DNA of 39,996 bases from an uncultured Pelagibacteraceae bacterium. Lineage in GTDB: Bacteria; Pseudomonadota; Alphaproteobacteria; Pelagibacterales; Pelagibacteraceae. A program made the position numbers and the translations under genes. The stretch spans positions 1-39,996 of the forward strand of contig CACFTX010000007.1 in NCBI GenBank assembly GCA_902569405.1. The letters run 5' to 3'. Below the pieces are notes generated by a model that did not search any database, was not told the DNA's origin, and saw nothing but the letters and a program-made list of their open reading frames with translations. Of this stretch, positions 27,166 through 35,375 are shown one piece after another. How positions within the stretch are numbered: the first letter of the stretch is position 1; every line of letters begins with the position of its first letter.

Positions 27166-28055
27166 TGGATTGGGACAAGCTTAAAATTTTCCATGCTGTA
27201 GCGGAAGCAGGGAGTTTTACAAGTGCCACAGTTAATTTAAATTTAAGCCAGTCAGCCATAAGTAGACAAATTCAATCTTTAGAAGATGATCTAAAAGTAA
27301 AATTATTTGAAAGACACGCAAGAGGTCTTACTCTTACTGAAAATGGAGAATATCTTTATAAAACTGCTCATGAAGTAATTTCTAAGTTAAAAGAAGTAGA
27401 AACTTCATTAGGTGATCAAAAAAACAAACCATCAGGAAAACTTACTATTACGACTGTTCGAAGCTTTGGAACTCATTGGTTAACACCAAGAATTCAAGAG
27501 TTTATGCGGATAAATCCAGAAATTGAAGTAGAACTTATATTTGATGACAAGGAACTAGATTTAAGCACTAGACAGGCAGATATTGGTATTTTCATGAGAA
27601 GACCTAAACAGCTTAACTATATACAAAGAAAATTAATGGATATTAATTATCACATTTATGGATCAAGCAAATACCTAGAAGAAAACGGTATGCCAAAAAC
27701 AATAAACGATCTTAATAGTCATAGATTTATATCTTTTGGAAAAGGTGCTCCATCTCCAGTATATAATCCTGATTGGGCTTTAAAAATTGGAATGAAGGAT
27801 AATAAAAAGAGAAAATCTATCATGAAAGTTAACAGTGTTATGGGTCTTTTGCTTGCAGTTGAAAGCGGGGTAGGTTTAGCAGCTCTTCCTGACTATCTAG
27901 TTTTCCAGTCTAGAAACCTGATAAAAGTGGTTCCAAAAGCTGAAGGACCAGTAACTGAAGCGCATTTTGTGTATCCTCAATCCATGAAAAATGTAGCCAG
28001 AGTTCAAACTTTTAAGAATTTTCTTTATAGTAAAATATCAGAGTGGAAGTTTTGA
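27165..28055 (+). CDS. LysR-family transcriptional regulator
   Basis: A 296-residue regulator. The N-terminal winged helix-turn-helix is typical: KLKIFHAVAEAGSFTSAT, then LNLSQSAISRQIQSLEDDL and LFERHARGLTLT. The rest is a LysR substrate-binding domain. It is coupled to acuI by a one-base overlap in the same direction, not divergent as is usual for LysR genes. Candidates for control are the acuI unit or the osmolyte operons; the inducer is unknown. Confidence 0.88.
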   Translation: MDWDKLKIFHAVAEAGSFTSATVNLNLSQSAISRQIQSLEDDLKVKLFERHARGLTLTENGEYLYKTAHEVISKLKEVETSLGDQKNKPSGKLTITTVRSFGTHWLTPRIQEFMRINPEIEVELIFDDKELDLSTRQADIGIFMRRPKQLNYIQRKLMDINYHIYGSSKYLEENGMPKTINDLNSHRFISFGKGAPSPVYNPDWALKIGMKDNKKRKSIMKVNSVMGLLLAVESGVGLAALPDYLVFQSRNLIKVVPKAEGPVTEAHFVYPQSMKNVARVQTFKNFLYSKISEWKF

Positions 28056-28077
28056 AATCTGCGACAATCTGTGCGAT

Positions 28078-28092
28078 TGATAATCATTATCA
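28078..28092. promoter_or_regulatory. Fur-box palindrome upstream of fbpA
   Basis: The 15 bases TGATAATCATTATCA form a perfect palindrome with one central base, the classical 7-1-7 Fur site. A partial second copy follows (GATAATAATTCTCATT, from about 28095). The site ends 48 bases before the first fbpA ATG, in the only upstream gap of the iron operon, so repression by Fur when iron is plentiful is expected. Confidence 0.8.
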
Positions 28093-28139
28093 ACGATAAT
28101 AATTCTCATTCTCATTAAAATAATAAAATAAAAAGGATA

Positions 28140-29177
28140 ATGATAATAATGAGAAAAATATCAATTTTGACGTTAGTTACATCCTTATTTGTATCAACGT
28201 ATGTAATGGCAAATGAGGTAAATGTTTTTAACGCAAGACATTATAAAGCAGATGCAGAGCTTTATAGTAAGTTTACAAATAAAACAGGAATTAAAGTAAA
28301 TTTAATTAACGGAAAAGCTGGCGCTCTTGAAAAAAGAATGATTGAAGAGGGCACAGATTCTTCTGCTGATCTTTACATTACAGCAGACGCCGGAAGATGT
28401 GGAGCATTCAAAGCAAAAGGAATGACTCAAGGTGGATTAACATCCGCAACTATTAAAGCCGCGGTTCCAAAAAACTTTAGAACTTCACACTGGGTAGGTG
28501 TAGCTAAGAGAGCAAGAATAGTTTACTACGCTCCAGAACGAGTTAGTGGTGCAGAGTTGTCAGGATTAACTTACGAAAGTTTAGCTGATCCAAAATGGAA
28601 AGGCAGATTAGTAATAAGAAAATCTAGCAACATTTACAATAAATCACTTGTAGCTTCATTAGTTAAAAATAATGGAAAAGCAGCTACAGCTGAATGGGCA
28701 AAAGGAGTTGTTGCAAATATGGCAAGAACACCAAAAGGTAATGACAGAGCACAAATTATGGCAGTAGCAGCTGGTGAAGCTGACATTGCTGTAGCTAACA
28801 CTTACTATTTAGCACTTATGTTATCAGGTAAAAAAGGTGCTGAACAACAAGCAGCAGCAAAAAAAGTTAAAGCATTTTTCCCTAATCAAAATGACAGAGG
28901 AACACACATGAATATCAGTTGTGCAGCTATGGTTAAGGGAGCGCCTAATAAAGCAAATGCAGTTGCGCTTGTTGAGTTCTTATTAACACCAGAGGCTCAA
29001 GAACACTTTACTAACAATACTTTTGAGTTTCCAATGATTGATGGTGTTTCGCCAAATCCATTAGTTGTAAATAATTTAGGATTAGATTTTAAACAAGATC
29101 TAAAAACAAAAGTTTCTAGTTATGGAGCCAAACAAGCAGATGCATTAGAAGTAATGACAGCTGCTGGTTGGAAATAG
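28140..29177 (+). CDS. fbpA: Fe(III) ABC transporter, periplasmic iron-binding protein
   Basis: Binds ferric iron in the periplasm and hands it to FbpBC. It has a signal peptide ending near VMANE, the N-terminal block NVFNARHYKADAELY with Tyr35, and the Tyr222-Tyr223 pair in ANTYYLALM, the tyrosine iron ligands of the FutA/FbpA family. The first ATG (28140) sits only 3 bases from the AAGG at 28133-28136; a second ATG at 28149 (MRKISILTLV) is 12 bases away and gives a more standard signal peptide, so the start is uncertain by three residues. Fur-type control is likely from the box at 28078. Confidence 0.92.
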   Translation: MIIMRKISILTLVTSLFVSTYVMANEVNVFNARHYKADAELYSKFTNKTGIKVNLINGKAGALEKRMIEEGTDSSADLYITADAGRCGAFKAKGMTQGGLTSATIKAAVPKNFRTSHWVGVAKRARIVYYAPERVSGAELSGLTYESLADPKWKGRLVIRKSSNIYNKSLVASLVKNNGKAATAEWAKGVVANMARTPKGNDRAQIMAVAAGEADIAVANTYYLALMLSGKKGAEQQAAAKKVKAFFPNQNDRGTHMNISCAAMVKGAPNKANAVALVEFLLTPEAQEHFTNNTFEFPMIDGVSPNPLVVNNLGLDFKQDLKTKVSSYGAKQADALEVMTAAGWK

Positions 29178-29186
29178 GTAAAACTA

Positions 29187-29372
29187 GTGAAAAAGAATTT
29201 ATTTAACATTAATTATAATAATTCTTCTGCAGACAAGTTATCTTTGAAAGCATGTGATCCTTGCGCTACAGAGTGTAAAAAAATTAATGTTAAAATAAAT
29301 GGAAGAAAATTATCTGAATTAAAAGAAGAAGAGGTGCCACACATCCTTTCCCCTTTTAATAATAAGGGCTAA
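29187..29372 (+). CDS. Small hypothetical protein with a CxxCxxxC motif in the iron operon
   Basis: A 61-residue frame with a GTG start, preceded by AGG 8 bases upstream, between fbpA and fbpB. No signal peptide or membrane segment is seen. The only marked feature is CDPCATEC (Cys23, Cys26, Cys30), followed by a charged region. I do not recognise a family. The position inside the iron-uptake operon suggests an iron- or metal-related role. It could also be a chance frame over a leader region, but the GTG with its ribosome site and the ordinary codon use make a real gene more likely. Confidence 0.55.
   Translation: MKKNLFNINYNNSSADKLSLKACDPCATECKKINVKINGRKLSELKEEEVPHILSPFNNKG
29350..29367 (+). 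terminator. Weak hairpin at the end of the small ORF
   Basis: CCCTT and AAGGG pair around an eight-base AT loop near 29350-29367, overlapping the last codons of the small ORF, followed by CTAATTTT. The stem is short and the T tract broken, so at most it attenuates transcription between fbpA and fbpB. Confidence 0.25.
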
Positions 29373-29384
29373 TTTTCGTTATAT

Positions 29385-29441
29385 AGTGCTCATAGCCTTC
29401 CCAATTAGATGATTTACCCCATCTAATATGTTATGAGCACT
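29385..29441 (+). promoter_or_regulatory. Nested two-helix RNA hairpin upstream of fbpB
   Basis: The outer helix is AGTGCTCATA (29385-29394) with TATGAGCACT (29432-29441), 10 perfect pairs. The inner helix is ATTAGATG (29404-29411) with CATCTAAT (29420-29427), 8 perfect pairs. They are separated by an asymmetric internal loop (9 bases left, 4 right) and capped by ATTTACCC. The structure ends 5 bases before the fbpB ATG at 29447 and there is no U tract, so it does not look like a normal terminator. It could protect the fbpA mRNA, limit translation of fbpB, or be a regulatory element. Confidence 0.7.
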
Positions 29442-29446
29442 TATAA

Positions 29447-31075
29447 ATGACTTTTAAAAATATTAATATCTGGTTTCTTTCATCTCTCTTAATTTCATTC
29501 ATAGTATTAATTCCAATTATTACTGTCTTCACCAGTTTTTTTGAAAGCACATCTAATTATTATGAAATTTTAAAAAATACTTTTTTAGTAGAATATATTT
29601 TAAATTCTTTAATTTTGTTGATATCAGTATTGCTACTTACATTCTTATTAGGTACAGGAACAGCATATCTAGTTTCTTTTTACAAATTTCCAGGTAGTGA
29701 CTTCTTTAAATGGGCATTAATATTATCTTTTGCAGTCCCCCCCTATATTTATGCTTATTCATTGACAGCTTTTTTTGAAAATTATGGTACCGCATTTACA
29801 ATTTTAAATTTTATTTTTGGTGATGCAAATTATAATAAAAATATTCCAAAATTTGACGGTATGTTTGGGGCAATATTATCAATTACTTTTTCTTTATATG
29901 CTTATGTGTATATTCTAGCTAGAGCATCATTTTTATATCAATCACAGAATTTAATTGATTTAGGTAAAAATCTTGGTTTTTCAAAGCTTAGGTCTTTTTT
30001 TAAAATAATATTACCAGCTGCTCGACCTGCAATTGTTGCTGGTTTATCTTTAGTTGCAATGGAAACTTTAGCTGAGTTTGGAGCGGTCGACTTTTTTTCT
30101 ATTAATACTTTAACAACAGGAATTTATAATTCATGGATAACTTTTGATGATTTAGCTTTTGCTAACCAAATATCTTTTTTTTTATTATTTTTTATATTTT
30201 TATTATTTATATTAGAGAAATTATCAAGAAGACAAGCAAAATACCATTTGAATACAAAAGGCGGATTTAAGCAAAAAGAAAAATTTAAACTTTCTGGCAA
30301 TAAGTCTTTTTTAGCATTTATATTTTGTTTTTTTGTATTTTTTATGAGTTTTTTATTTCCTTTAAGTCAAATGTTATATTGGACAATAAAATTTCCAGAA
30401 AATTTATTTGATCTACAAATTATTGATCTTTTATTAAACACTCTTTATTTGGTTGTTTTGTCTAGCTTAGTTTTAATAATATTCTCTTTAATATCTAATT
30501 ATGGAAATAGAGTTTCTAATAATAAAACTTTAAATATTTTGTCTACTTTATCAATTTCCGGTTATGCAATTCCAGGAATTATTTTGGCTATTGCTTTTAT
30601 TACATTTATTGCATGGTTTGATGAAAATATAATTAAGTTATTAGGTTTTTTATCAATAAAAAAATTATTCATAGGCTCGGTTCTTGGATTGGTTTTAGTT
30701 TATTTTGTAAGATTTTATTCTTTGGCATTCAATGGAATAAAATCTGGATATGAAAAAATTAATATTTCAGTAGATGAGAGTGCATATCTACTTGGTTTCT
30801 CTAAAAGAAAAACTTTTACAAATATTCATATTCCTTTTTTACGAAATTCACTTTTATTTATTATAATTTTGATATCATTGGAAATAATAAGAGAATTACC
30901 TATAACTCTTATTTTAAGACCTTTTAATTTTGAAACTTTTGCTACTACTGCTTACATATCAGCATCTGAAGATTTATTAGAGGCTGCAGCGGTGCCTTCG
31001 TTATTTTTAATTTTAATTGCAAGTTTCTTCATTATAATTACATCAAAATATATTTTGAAAGTTACAAATGAATAA
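29447..31075 (+). CDS. fbpB: Fe(III) ABC transporter, fused permease
   Basis: A 542-residue inner-membrane protein with about 12 predicted helices, made of two homologous permease halves as usual for FbpB/SfuB. Each half has an EAA-type loop that contacts the ATPase: IDLGKNLGFSKLRSFFKIIL in the first half, and DESAYLLGFSKRKTFTNIHI in the second. It lies just after the nested hairpin and overlaps fbpC by 8 bases. A separate ribosome site is hard to see before the ATG, because the hairpin arm is there. Confidence 0.92.
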   Translation: MTFKNINIWFLSSLLISFIVLIPIITVFTSFFESTSNYYEILKNTFLVEYILNSLILLISVLLLTFLLGTGTAYLVSFYKFPGSDFFKWALILSFAVPPYIYAYSLTAFFENYGTAFTILNFIFGDANYNKNIPKFDGMFGAILSITFSLYAYVYILARASFLYQSQNLIDLGKNLGFSKLRSFFKIILPAARPAIVAGLSLVAMETLAEFGAVDFFSINTLTTGIYNSWITFDDLAFANQISFFLLFFIFLLFILEKLSRRQAKYHLNTKGGFKQKEKFKLSGNKSFLAFIFCFFVFFMSFLFPLSQMLYWTIKFPENLFDLQIIDLLLNTLYLVVLSSLVLIIFSLISNYGNRVSNNKTLNILSTLSISGYAIPGIILAIAFITFIAWFDENIIKLLGFLSIKKLFIGSVLGLVLVYFVRFYSLAFNGIKSGYEKINISVDESAYLLGFSKRKTFTNIHIPFLRNSLLFIIILISLEIIRELPITLILRPFNFETFATTAYISASEDLLEAAAVPSLFLILIASFFIIITSKYILKVTNE

Positions 31076-32129
31076 AAATTTTTTTGAAGCTAAGAATGTT
31101 GATTTTAGTGTTGGAGGTAAAAATAAAGTTAAAAATGTATCTTTTTCAATTAAAAAAGAAGGCGATGTTGTATGTCTTTTAGGCCCATCAGGTATTGGAA
31201 AAACCACAATACTAAGAACTATCGCTGGATTAGAAAAAATTAGTAATGGCTCAATTGAATTAAATAATAAAATCTTATCTTCAAAAAAAATAAATATAGA
31301 CCCAGAGAGCAGAAATATTTCTCTTGCGTTTCAAGAAAATAGCTTGTTTCCACATTATACTATTGAAAAAAATATATTATTAGGAGCAGAGAGAAATAAA
31401 GAAAAGAAAGAAAAAAAAATTAGTTTAAAAGAAATAATTGATTTATTGGACATTCCCCACATACTAAATAAATACCCTCATCAGGTTAGCGCTGGAGAAG
31501 CACAACGAGCATCTTTAGCAAGATCTCTTGTTTCTGAGCCAGATTTATTACTATTAGATGAACCACTATCAAATGTTGATCAAAGTTTTAAAGAAGAAAT
31601 TCAAGTTCGATTAAAACAACTTATAAAAGATGCTAAAATAACAACAATAATAGTTACTCACGACTCTTACGAAGCCTTTTACCTTGGTGATTATTGTGGG
31701 ATTATTTTAAACCAAGAGCTAAAACAATTCGATAAACCTTATAATGTATATCATTTTCCAAATTCTGTTGAGGTAGTAAATTTTTTAAATAGAGGAATTT
31801 TAATTCCAGCTAAAGTGACAAGTCCTAAAAGTTTAGAAAATTCTGATTTAGGTACAATTACAGGAAATTTTATCAAATCTTATCCAATTGGGACAGATGT
31901 GAAACTTTTAATACAGCCTGAGGATTTAGAACATGATGATAGAAGCAATTTAAAACTAGACGTTACTGATAAAAAATTTAGGGGCTCAAATTTTATATAT
32001 ACTTTAAAGACAAGTAGTGATTTATTAATTCCTGTTTTTGTTCACTCACACCACATACATCAACATGAAATAAATGATAAATTTGGAATTAAAAAACCAA
32101 TTCACATAGAGCATTTAGTTTGCTTTTAA
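31068..32129 (+). CDS. fbpC: Fe(III) ABC transporter, ATP-binding protein
   Basis: A 353-residue ATPase that drives the FbpAB importer. Walker A is GPSGIGKT (residues 39-46), Walker B is LLLLDEP, and the switch histidine is His198 (VTHDS). The signature motif is VSAGEAQ (140-146), not the usual LSGGQ; Ser and the following Gly are kept but the Gln is Glu. A C-terminal TOBE-like regulatory region of about 120 residues follows. It is the last gene of the iron operon. Confidence 0.92.
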   Translation: MNKNFFEAKNVDFSVGGKNKVKNVSFSIKKEGDVVCLLGPSGIGKTTILRTIAGLEKISNGSIELNNKILSSKKINIDPESRNISLAFQENSLFPHYTIEKNILLGAERNKEKKEKKISLKEIIDLLDIPHILNKYPHQVSAGEAQRASLARSLVSEPDLLLLDEPLSNVDQSFKEEIQVRLKQLIKDAKITTIIVTHDSYEAFYLGDYCGIILNQELKQFDKPYNVYHFPNSVEVVNFLNRGILIPAKVTSPKSLENSDLGTITGNFIKSYPIGTDVKLLIQPEDLEHDDRSNLKLDVTDKKFRGSNFIYTLKTSSDLLIPVFVHSHHIHQHEINDKFGIKKPIHIEHLVCF

Positions 32130-32156
32130 AAATTAAATATTATAAATTTTAATTAA

Positions 32157-32215
32157 AGGGGTGTCGAAAGACTGAGATTAAACCCTAAGAACCTGTCCGG
32201 TAATTCAGAAAGGGA
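32157..32215 (+). promoter_or_regulatory. TPP (thi-box) riboswitch, compact form
   Basis: The conserved thi-box elements appear in order: AAGGGGTGT, ACTGAGAT, ACCCTAAGAACCTG, GGTAAT and AGGGA. P2 is GGGG with CCCT. P3 is reduced to GTC-GAAA-GAC, three pairs and a GNRA loop. The CCT at 32192-32194 can pair with AGG at 32211-32213, as in P4 of known aptamers. That same AGGG lies 6 bases before the ATG at 32221, so the aptamer covers the ribosome site. Binding of thiamin pyrophosphate should block translation of the downstream transporter. Confidence 0.92.
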
Positions 32216-32220
32216 AAAAA

Positions 32221-33651
32221 ATGGAACAAATAAATATTTTAAGTCAATCTTCAGCAATTTTACTAATACTTATTGTAAGTATTATTTTTGTACTGCTAGG
32301 AGTTTTTTATACAAAAAGATATCAAGGTTTAACTAATTATCTTGTAGCAAATAGATCCATTGAAACATTTTCATTAACATGCAGTTTAGTATCATCAGCT
32401 TTGGGTGCATGGATATTATTTGGTCCTGCATCAGCCGCAACATGGGGAGGTATCGGTGCGGTTATTGGATATTCTTTAGGAGCAGGATTTCCATTATTTA
32501 TACTTATATATTTAGGAAAAAAATTTAGAAAATTTTATCCAACAGGAAAAACCTTAATAGAAGTTGTAAGAATAAGATTTGGAAAAAAATTATTCAAACT
32601 AATTTTATTTTTATCGATTTTTTATATGATAATTTTTTTAACAGCAGAAGTAACAGCTGTATCTATTTTAGTGAAATATATTTCTGGAACAGACTTATGG
32701 ATAACAGCTTTAATTGTTATTGTAAGTTCACTTATTTATACTTTGTATGGTGGGTTAAGAGCTTCAATTTTTACAGACAATATTCAGTTTACTGTTTTTG
32801 GTTTGTTATTATTAGTTAGCTTTTCATATCTTATTTCATTTAATTCGAATGAATTTAATTTTAAATTTATACATTTAAATAAACCGCACTTATTAAGCTC
32901 AAGTTATATGACAAATTTTACAGCTGGATTAACTTTTTTTATCGCTGTAGCTGCAACAAATTTATTTCATCAAGGGAATTGGCAAAGAGTTTACGCTGCA
33001 AAAAATGATAAGGTGTTAAAAAATAGTCTAATTATTTCATTTATAATAATTATACCAATTGTTTTTATTATGGGATTTAGCGGCTTAATTGCTGTATCTC
33101 AAAATAGTAATGTTGTTCCGGATCTTGCTTATTTTTATCTTTTGCTTAAAGAGCAGACTTTTGTTTTGTCAATAATTATTCTGGTTTTTGCAATTTCATT
33201 AACCGTGAGTAGCATTGATACTTTAATTAATGCAATTTCAAGTTTGATAGTTGTTGATGGAAAGCAAATTATTAAAATTAAAACTGACTATTTAAACCTT
33301 TCAAAGTTAATAATAATTTTTTTATCTTTAATTGTTTTTTATATTGCATCAAAAGGATTAAGTATTTTGTATTTATTTTTATTAGCAGATTTATTTTGCT
33401 GTGCGGCAGTACTGACAGTTTTTTATAGTTTTTATGACAAAAATATTAAAGAAAAAAATGGCTATATATCTATACTTATCGGTTTGACAGTTGGCTTGCT
33501 ATTGTTTCCAAGTCCGGATTTTTCAAAATCAATTTTGATTGGTATTTTGTTACCTGTAGATTTTTTTCCATCATTTATACCAAACTCATTGCTATTTTTA
33601 TCGTTTATTTGTGCTACTTTTTTTCCAATACTCACTTGGAAAATGAAATAA
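32221..33651 (+). CDS. thiV: SSS-family transporter for a thiamin precursor, ThiV-type
   Basis: A 476-residue sodium:solute symporter with about 13 predicted membrane helices. Family-like blocks are LVANRSIETFSLTCSLVSSA, LGAWILFGPASAATWGG and the late SLTVSSIDTLINAISSL. The TPP riboswitch immediately upstream ties it to thiamin. In SAR11, an SSS transporter behind a TPP riboswitch (ThiV) has been proposed to take up the pyrimidine HMP, which these cells cannot make. The exact substrate, HMP or thiamin, cannot be read from sequence. Confidence 0.85.
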   Translation: MEQINILSQSSAILLILIVSIIFVLLGVFYTKRYQGLTNYLVANRSIETFSLTCSLVSSALGAWILFGPASAATWGGIGAVIGYSLGAGFPLFILIYLGKKFRKFYPTGKTLIEVVRIRFGKKLFKLILFLSIFYMIIFLTAEVTAVSILVKYISGTDLWITALIVIVSSLIYTLYGGLRASIFTDNIQFTVFGLLLLVSFSYLISFNSNEFNFKFIHLNKPHLLSSSYMTNFTAGLTFFIAVAATNLFHQGNWQRVYAAKNDKVLKNSLIISFIIIIPIVFIMGFSGLIAVSQNSNVVPDLAYFYLLLKEQTFVLSIIILVFAISLTVSSIDTLINAISSLIVVDGKQIIKIKTDYLNLSKLIIIFLSLIVFYIASKGLSILYLFLLADLFCCAAVLTVFYSFYDKNIKEKNGYISILIGLTVGLLLFPSPDFSKSILIGILLPVDFFPSFIPNSLLFLSFICATFFPILTWKMK

Positions 33652-33671
33652 AATGATTAGAATCCTTTATT

Positions 33672-34781
33672 ATGCTTAATTATATATTGCCATTCATAGT
33701 TTTAATACTAGTTGTAGTTTTTATTCATGAGTATGGACATTATTATTTTGCTAAAAAATATGGAGTTGGTGTAACAGATTTTTCTATTGGTTTTGGTAAA
33801 GAAATATTTGGTTGGAACGATAAATCTGGTACCAGATGGAAAATTTGCTGGATTCCATTAGGTGGGTATGTAAAATTTTTTGGAGATAGAAATGTTTTCA
33901 GTCAAGCTGATCAGCAAAAAATAATAAATAAATATAGCACAGAAGATCAAAATAAATTATTTGTTCTTAAACCTTTATATCAAAGATCTTTAATTGTTGC
34001 AGCTGGGCCGATTGCAAATTTTATACTAGCTATTTTTATATTTTTTTCTATTTATACTTTTGTTGGAAAGGATTTTACACCAGCTGTAATAAACGAAGTT
34101 CAAAAAGATAGCCCTGCTATGATTGCTGGCCTAAAAAAAAATGACATAATTTTATCTATAGATGGCCATGAAGTAAAAAGCATTATGGAAGTTTCAAAAT
34201 TTATAACCATGTCTACAAATGAATATATTGATTTTATAGTTTCTAGATCAAATCAAAAATTATCTTTTAAAGTAAAACCTAACATGGTTTTAACAAAAGA
34301 TAATTTAGGAAATAAAATTAACAAAAGGATGGTGGGAATTCAACTTGGCGCTTTTAATAACGAAGTTAATCATGTTAAATTAGGACCTGTTAAATCTCTT
34401 TATTATGCTGTAAATGAAGTTTATTTTGTAAGTGTTTCCTCATTAAAATATTTAGGCAGTTTGATAAGAGGTAAAGGTGACACTTCTCAATTAGGTGGCC
34501 CAATTAGAATTGCAAAAATTACCGGACAAGTTGCTGAATTTGGAATTTTGCCTTTCTTAAGTATAATGGCTTATATTTCAGTTAGTTTAGGACTGATAAA
34601 TCTTTTTCCAATACCTTTGTTAGATGGTGGACATTTAATGTTTTATGGATTTGAAAAAATTTTAGGAAAACCATTAAGCCAAAAAACACAAGAAGGTTTC
34701 TTTCGAATCGGGATGTTTTTATTGTTGTCTTTGATGTTTTTTACAACCTTTAATGACTTAAAAGATCTAGGTTTGTTTTAA
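33672..34781 (+). CDS. rseP: Site-2 membrane metalloprotease
   Basis: A 369-residue intramembrane zinc protease of the M50 family (RseP/RasP). The active site is HEYGH (His19, Glu20, His23) in the first membrane helix, and the third ligand is in LFPIPLLDGGHL near the C-terminus. A PDZ domain lies near residues 140-200 (SPAMIAGLKKNDIILSIDG). It cuts anti-sigma factors and leftover signal peptides in the inner membrane. The usual neighbours (dxr, bamA) are not next to it here. Confidence 0.93.
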   Translation: MLNYILPFIVLILVVVFIHEYGHYYFAKKYGVGVTDFSIGFGKEIFGWNDKSGTRWKICWIPLGGYVKFFGDRNVFSQADQQKIINKYSTEDQNKLFVLKPLYQRSLIVAAGPIANFILAIFIFFSIYTFVGKDFTPAVINEVQKDSPAMIAGLKKNDIILSIDGHEVKSIMEVSKFITMSTNEYIDFIVSRSNQKLSFKVKPNMVLTKDNLGNKINKRMVGIQLGAFNNEVNHVKLGPVKSLYYAVNEVYFVSVSSLKYLGSLIRGKGDTSQLGGPIRIAKITGQVAEFGILPFLSIMAYISVSLGLINLFPIPLLDGGHLMFYGFEKILGKPLSQKTQEGFFRIGMFLLLSLMFFTTFNDLKDLGLF

Positions 34782-34942
34782 TATTTAAAACTTATCAACA
34801 TTTAAAAAACCCTTTAAAATCAACGATTATTTATAAAATAACCATATATTGTATTTTTTCTAAATATGGACACTAAAAAAAAGCTTGATTTATAAAGGAT
34901 TATAACAAATAAGTTAAATAACCTTTAAAACCGGAGCTAAAA
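34782..34942. promoter_or_regulatory. Intergenic region before the HU gene
   Basis: This 161-base AT-rich gap is the longest in the window. It contains a 6-pair hairpin CCATAT (34842-34847) with ATATGG (34864-34869) and should hold the promoter for the HU gene. The ribosome site CCGGAG lies before the ATG. I see no clear -35/-10 pair and no small ORF. Confidence 0.4.
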
Positions 34943-35218
34943 ATGAATAAAAAACAATTAGTAGCTAAATTATCTGCTTCACTTAATCAAAGTAAAGCTG
35001 ATGCAGAACGTACTTTTGATACTATTACCAACACTATATTGGATGCTTTAAAAGCTGACGATTCAGTGAAAATTGCTGGTTTTGGTACTTATAAAGTAGC
35101 TAAAAGAAAGGCTCGAATTGGACGAAATCCTAGAACAGGTGAGCAAATTCAAATCGCGGCTTCTCAAAAAGTTAAATTTTTACCTGCAAAAGCACTTAAA
35201 GAAGTATTTAACAAATAA
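34943..35218 (+). CDS. hup: HU family nucleoid DNA-binding protein
   Basis: A 91-residue histone-like protein that bends DNA as a dimer. It starts MNKKQLVAKLSASLNQSKAD and keeps the HU arm and core blocks GFGTYKVAKRKARIGRNPRT, where the proline inserts into DNA. The length is that of HU, not IHF. It stands alone with its own terminator, as expected for a highly expressed gene. Confidence 0.93.
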   Translation: MNKKQLVAKLSASLNQSKADAERTFDTITNTILDALKADDSVKIAGFGTYKVAKRKARIGRNPRTGEQIQIAASQKVKFLPAKALKEVFNK

Positions 35219-35230
35219 GCAAAATAAACT

Positions 35231-35274
35231 AACAGCCTTTGTGTAAATTTACATTACATAAAGGCTGTTTTCTT
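35231..35274 (+). terminator. Strong rho-independent terminator after HU
   Basis: AACAGCCTTT (35231-35240) pairs perfectly with AAAGGCTGTT (35260-35269), with an inner AT-rich palindrome, and the right arm runs into TTTTCTT. It starts 12 bases after the HU stop. It is the clearest terminator in the window. Confidence 0.92.
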
Positions 35275-35312
35275 ATGTAAAATACGCATACCTATTTTTA
35301 ATCAATAACATT

Positions 35313-35334
35313 AGTTTTTCTAATTCAAAAAACT
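35313..35334 (+). promoter_or_regulatory. Leader hairpin upstream of amtB
   Basis: AGTTTTT (35313-35319) pairs with AAAAACT (35328-35334) around an 8-base loop, about 40 bases before the amtB ATG; the ribosome site AAAGGGAG lies just before the start. It may be a simple mRNA leader structure or part of an operator. No NtrC or sigma-54 type site was recognised. Confidence 0.35.
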
Positions 35335-35375
35335 AAAAGGATTCCAATAGAAAATTTTAAAGGGAGTTAATTAAT

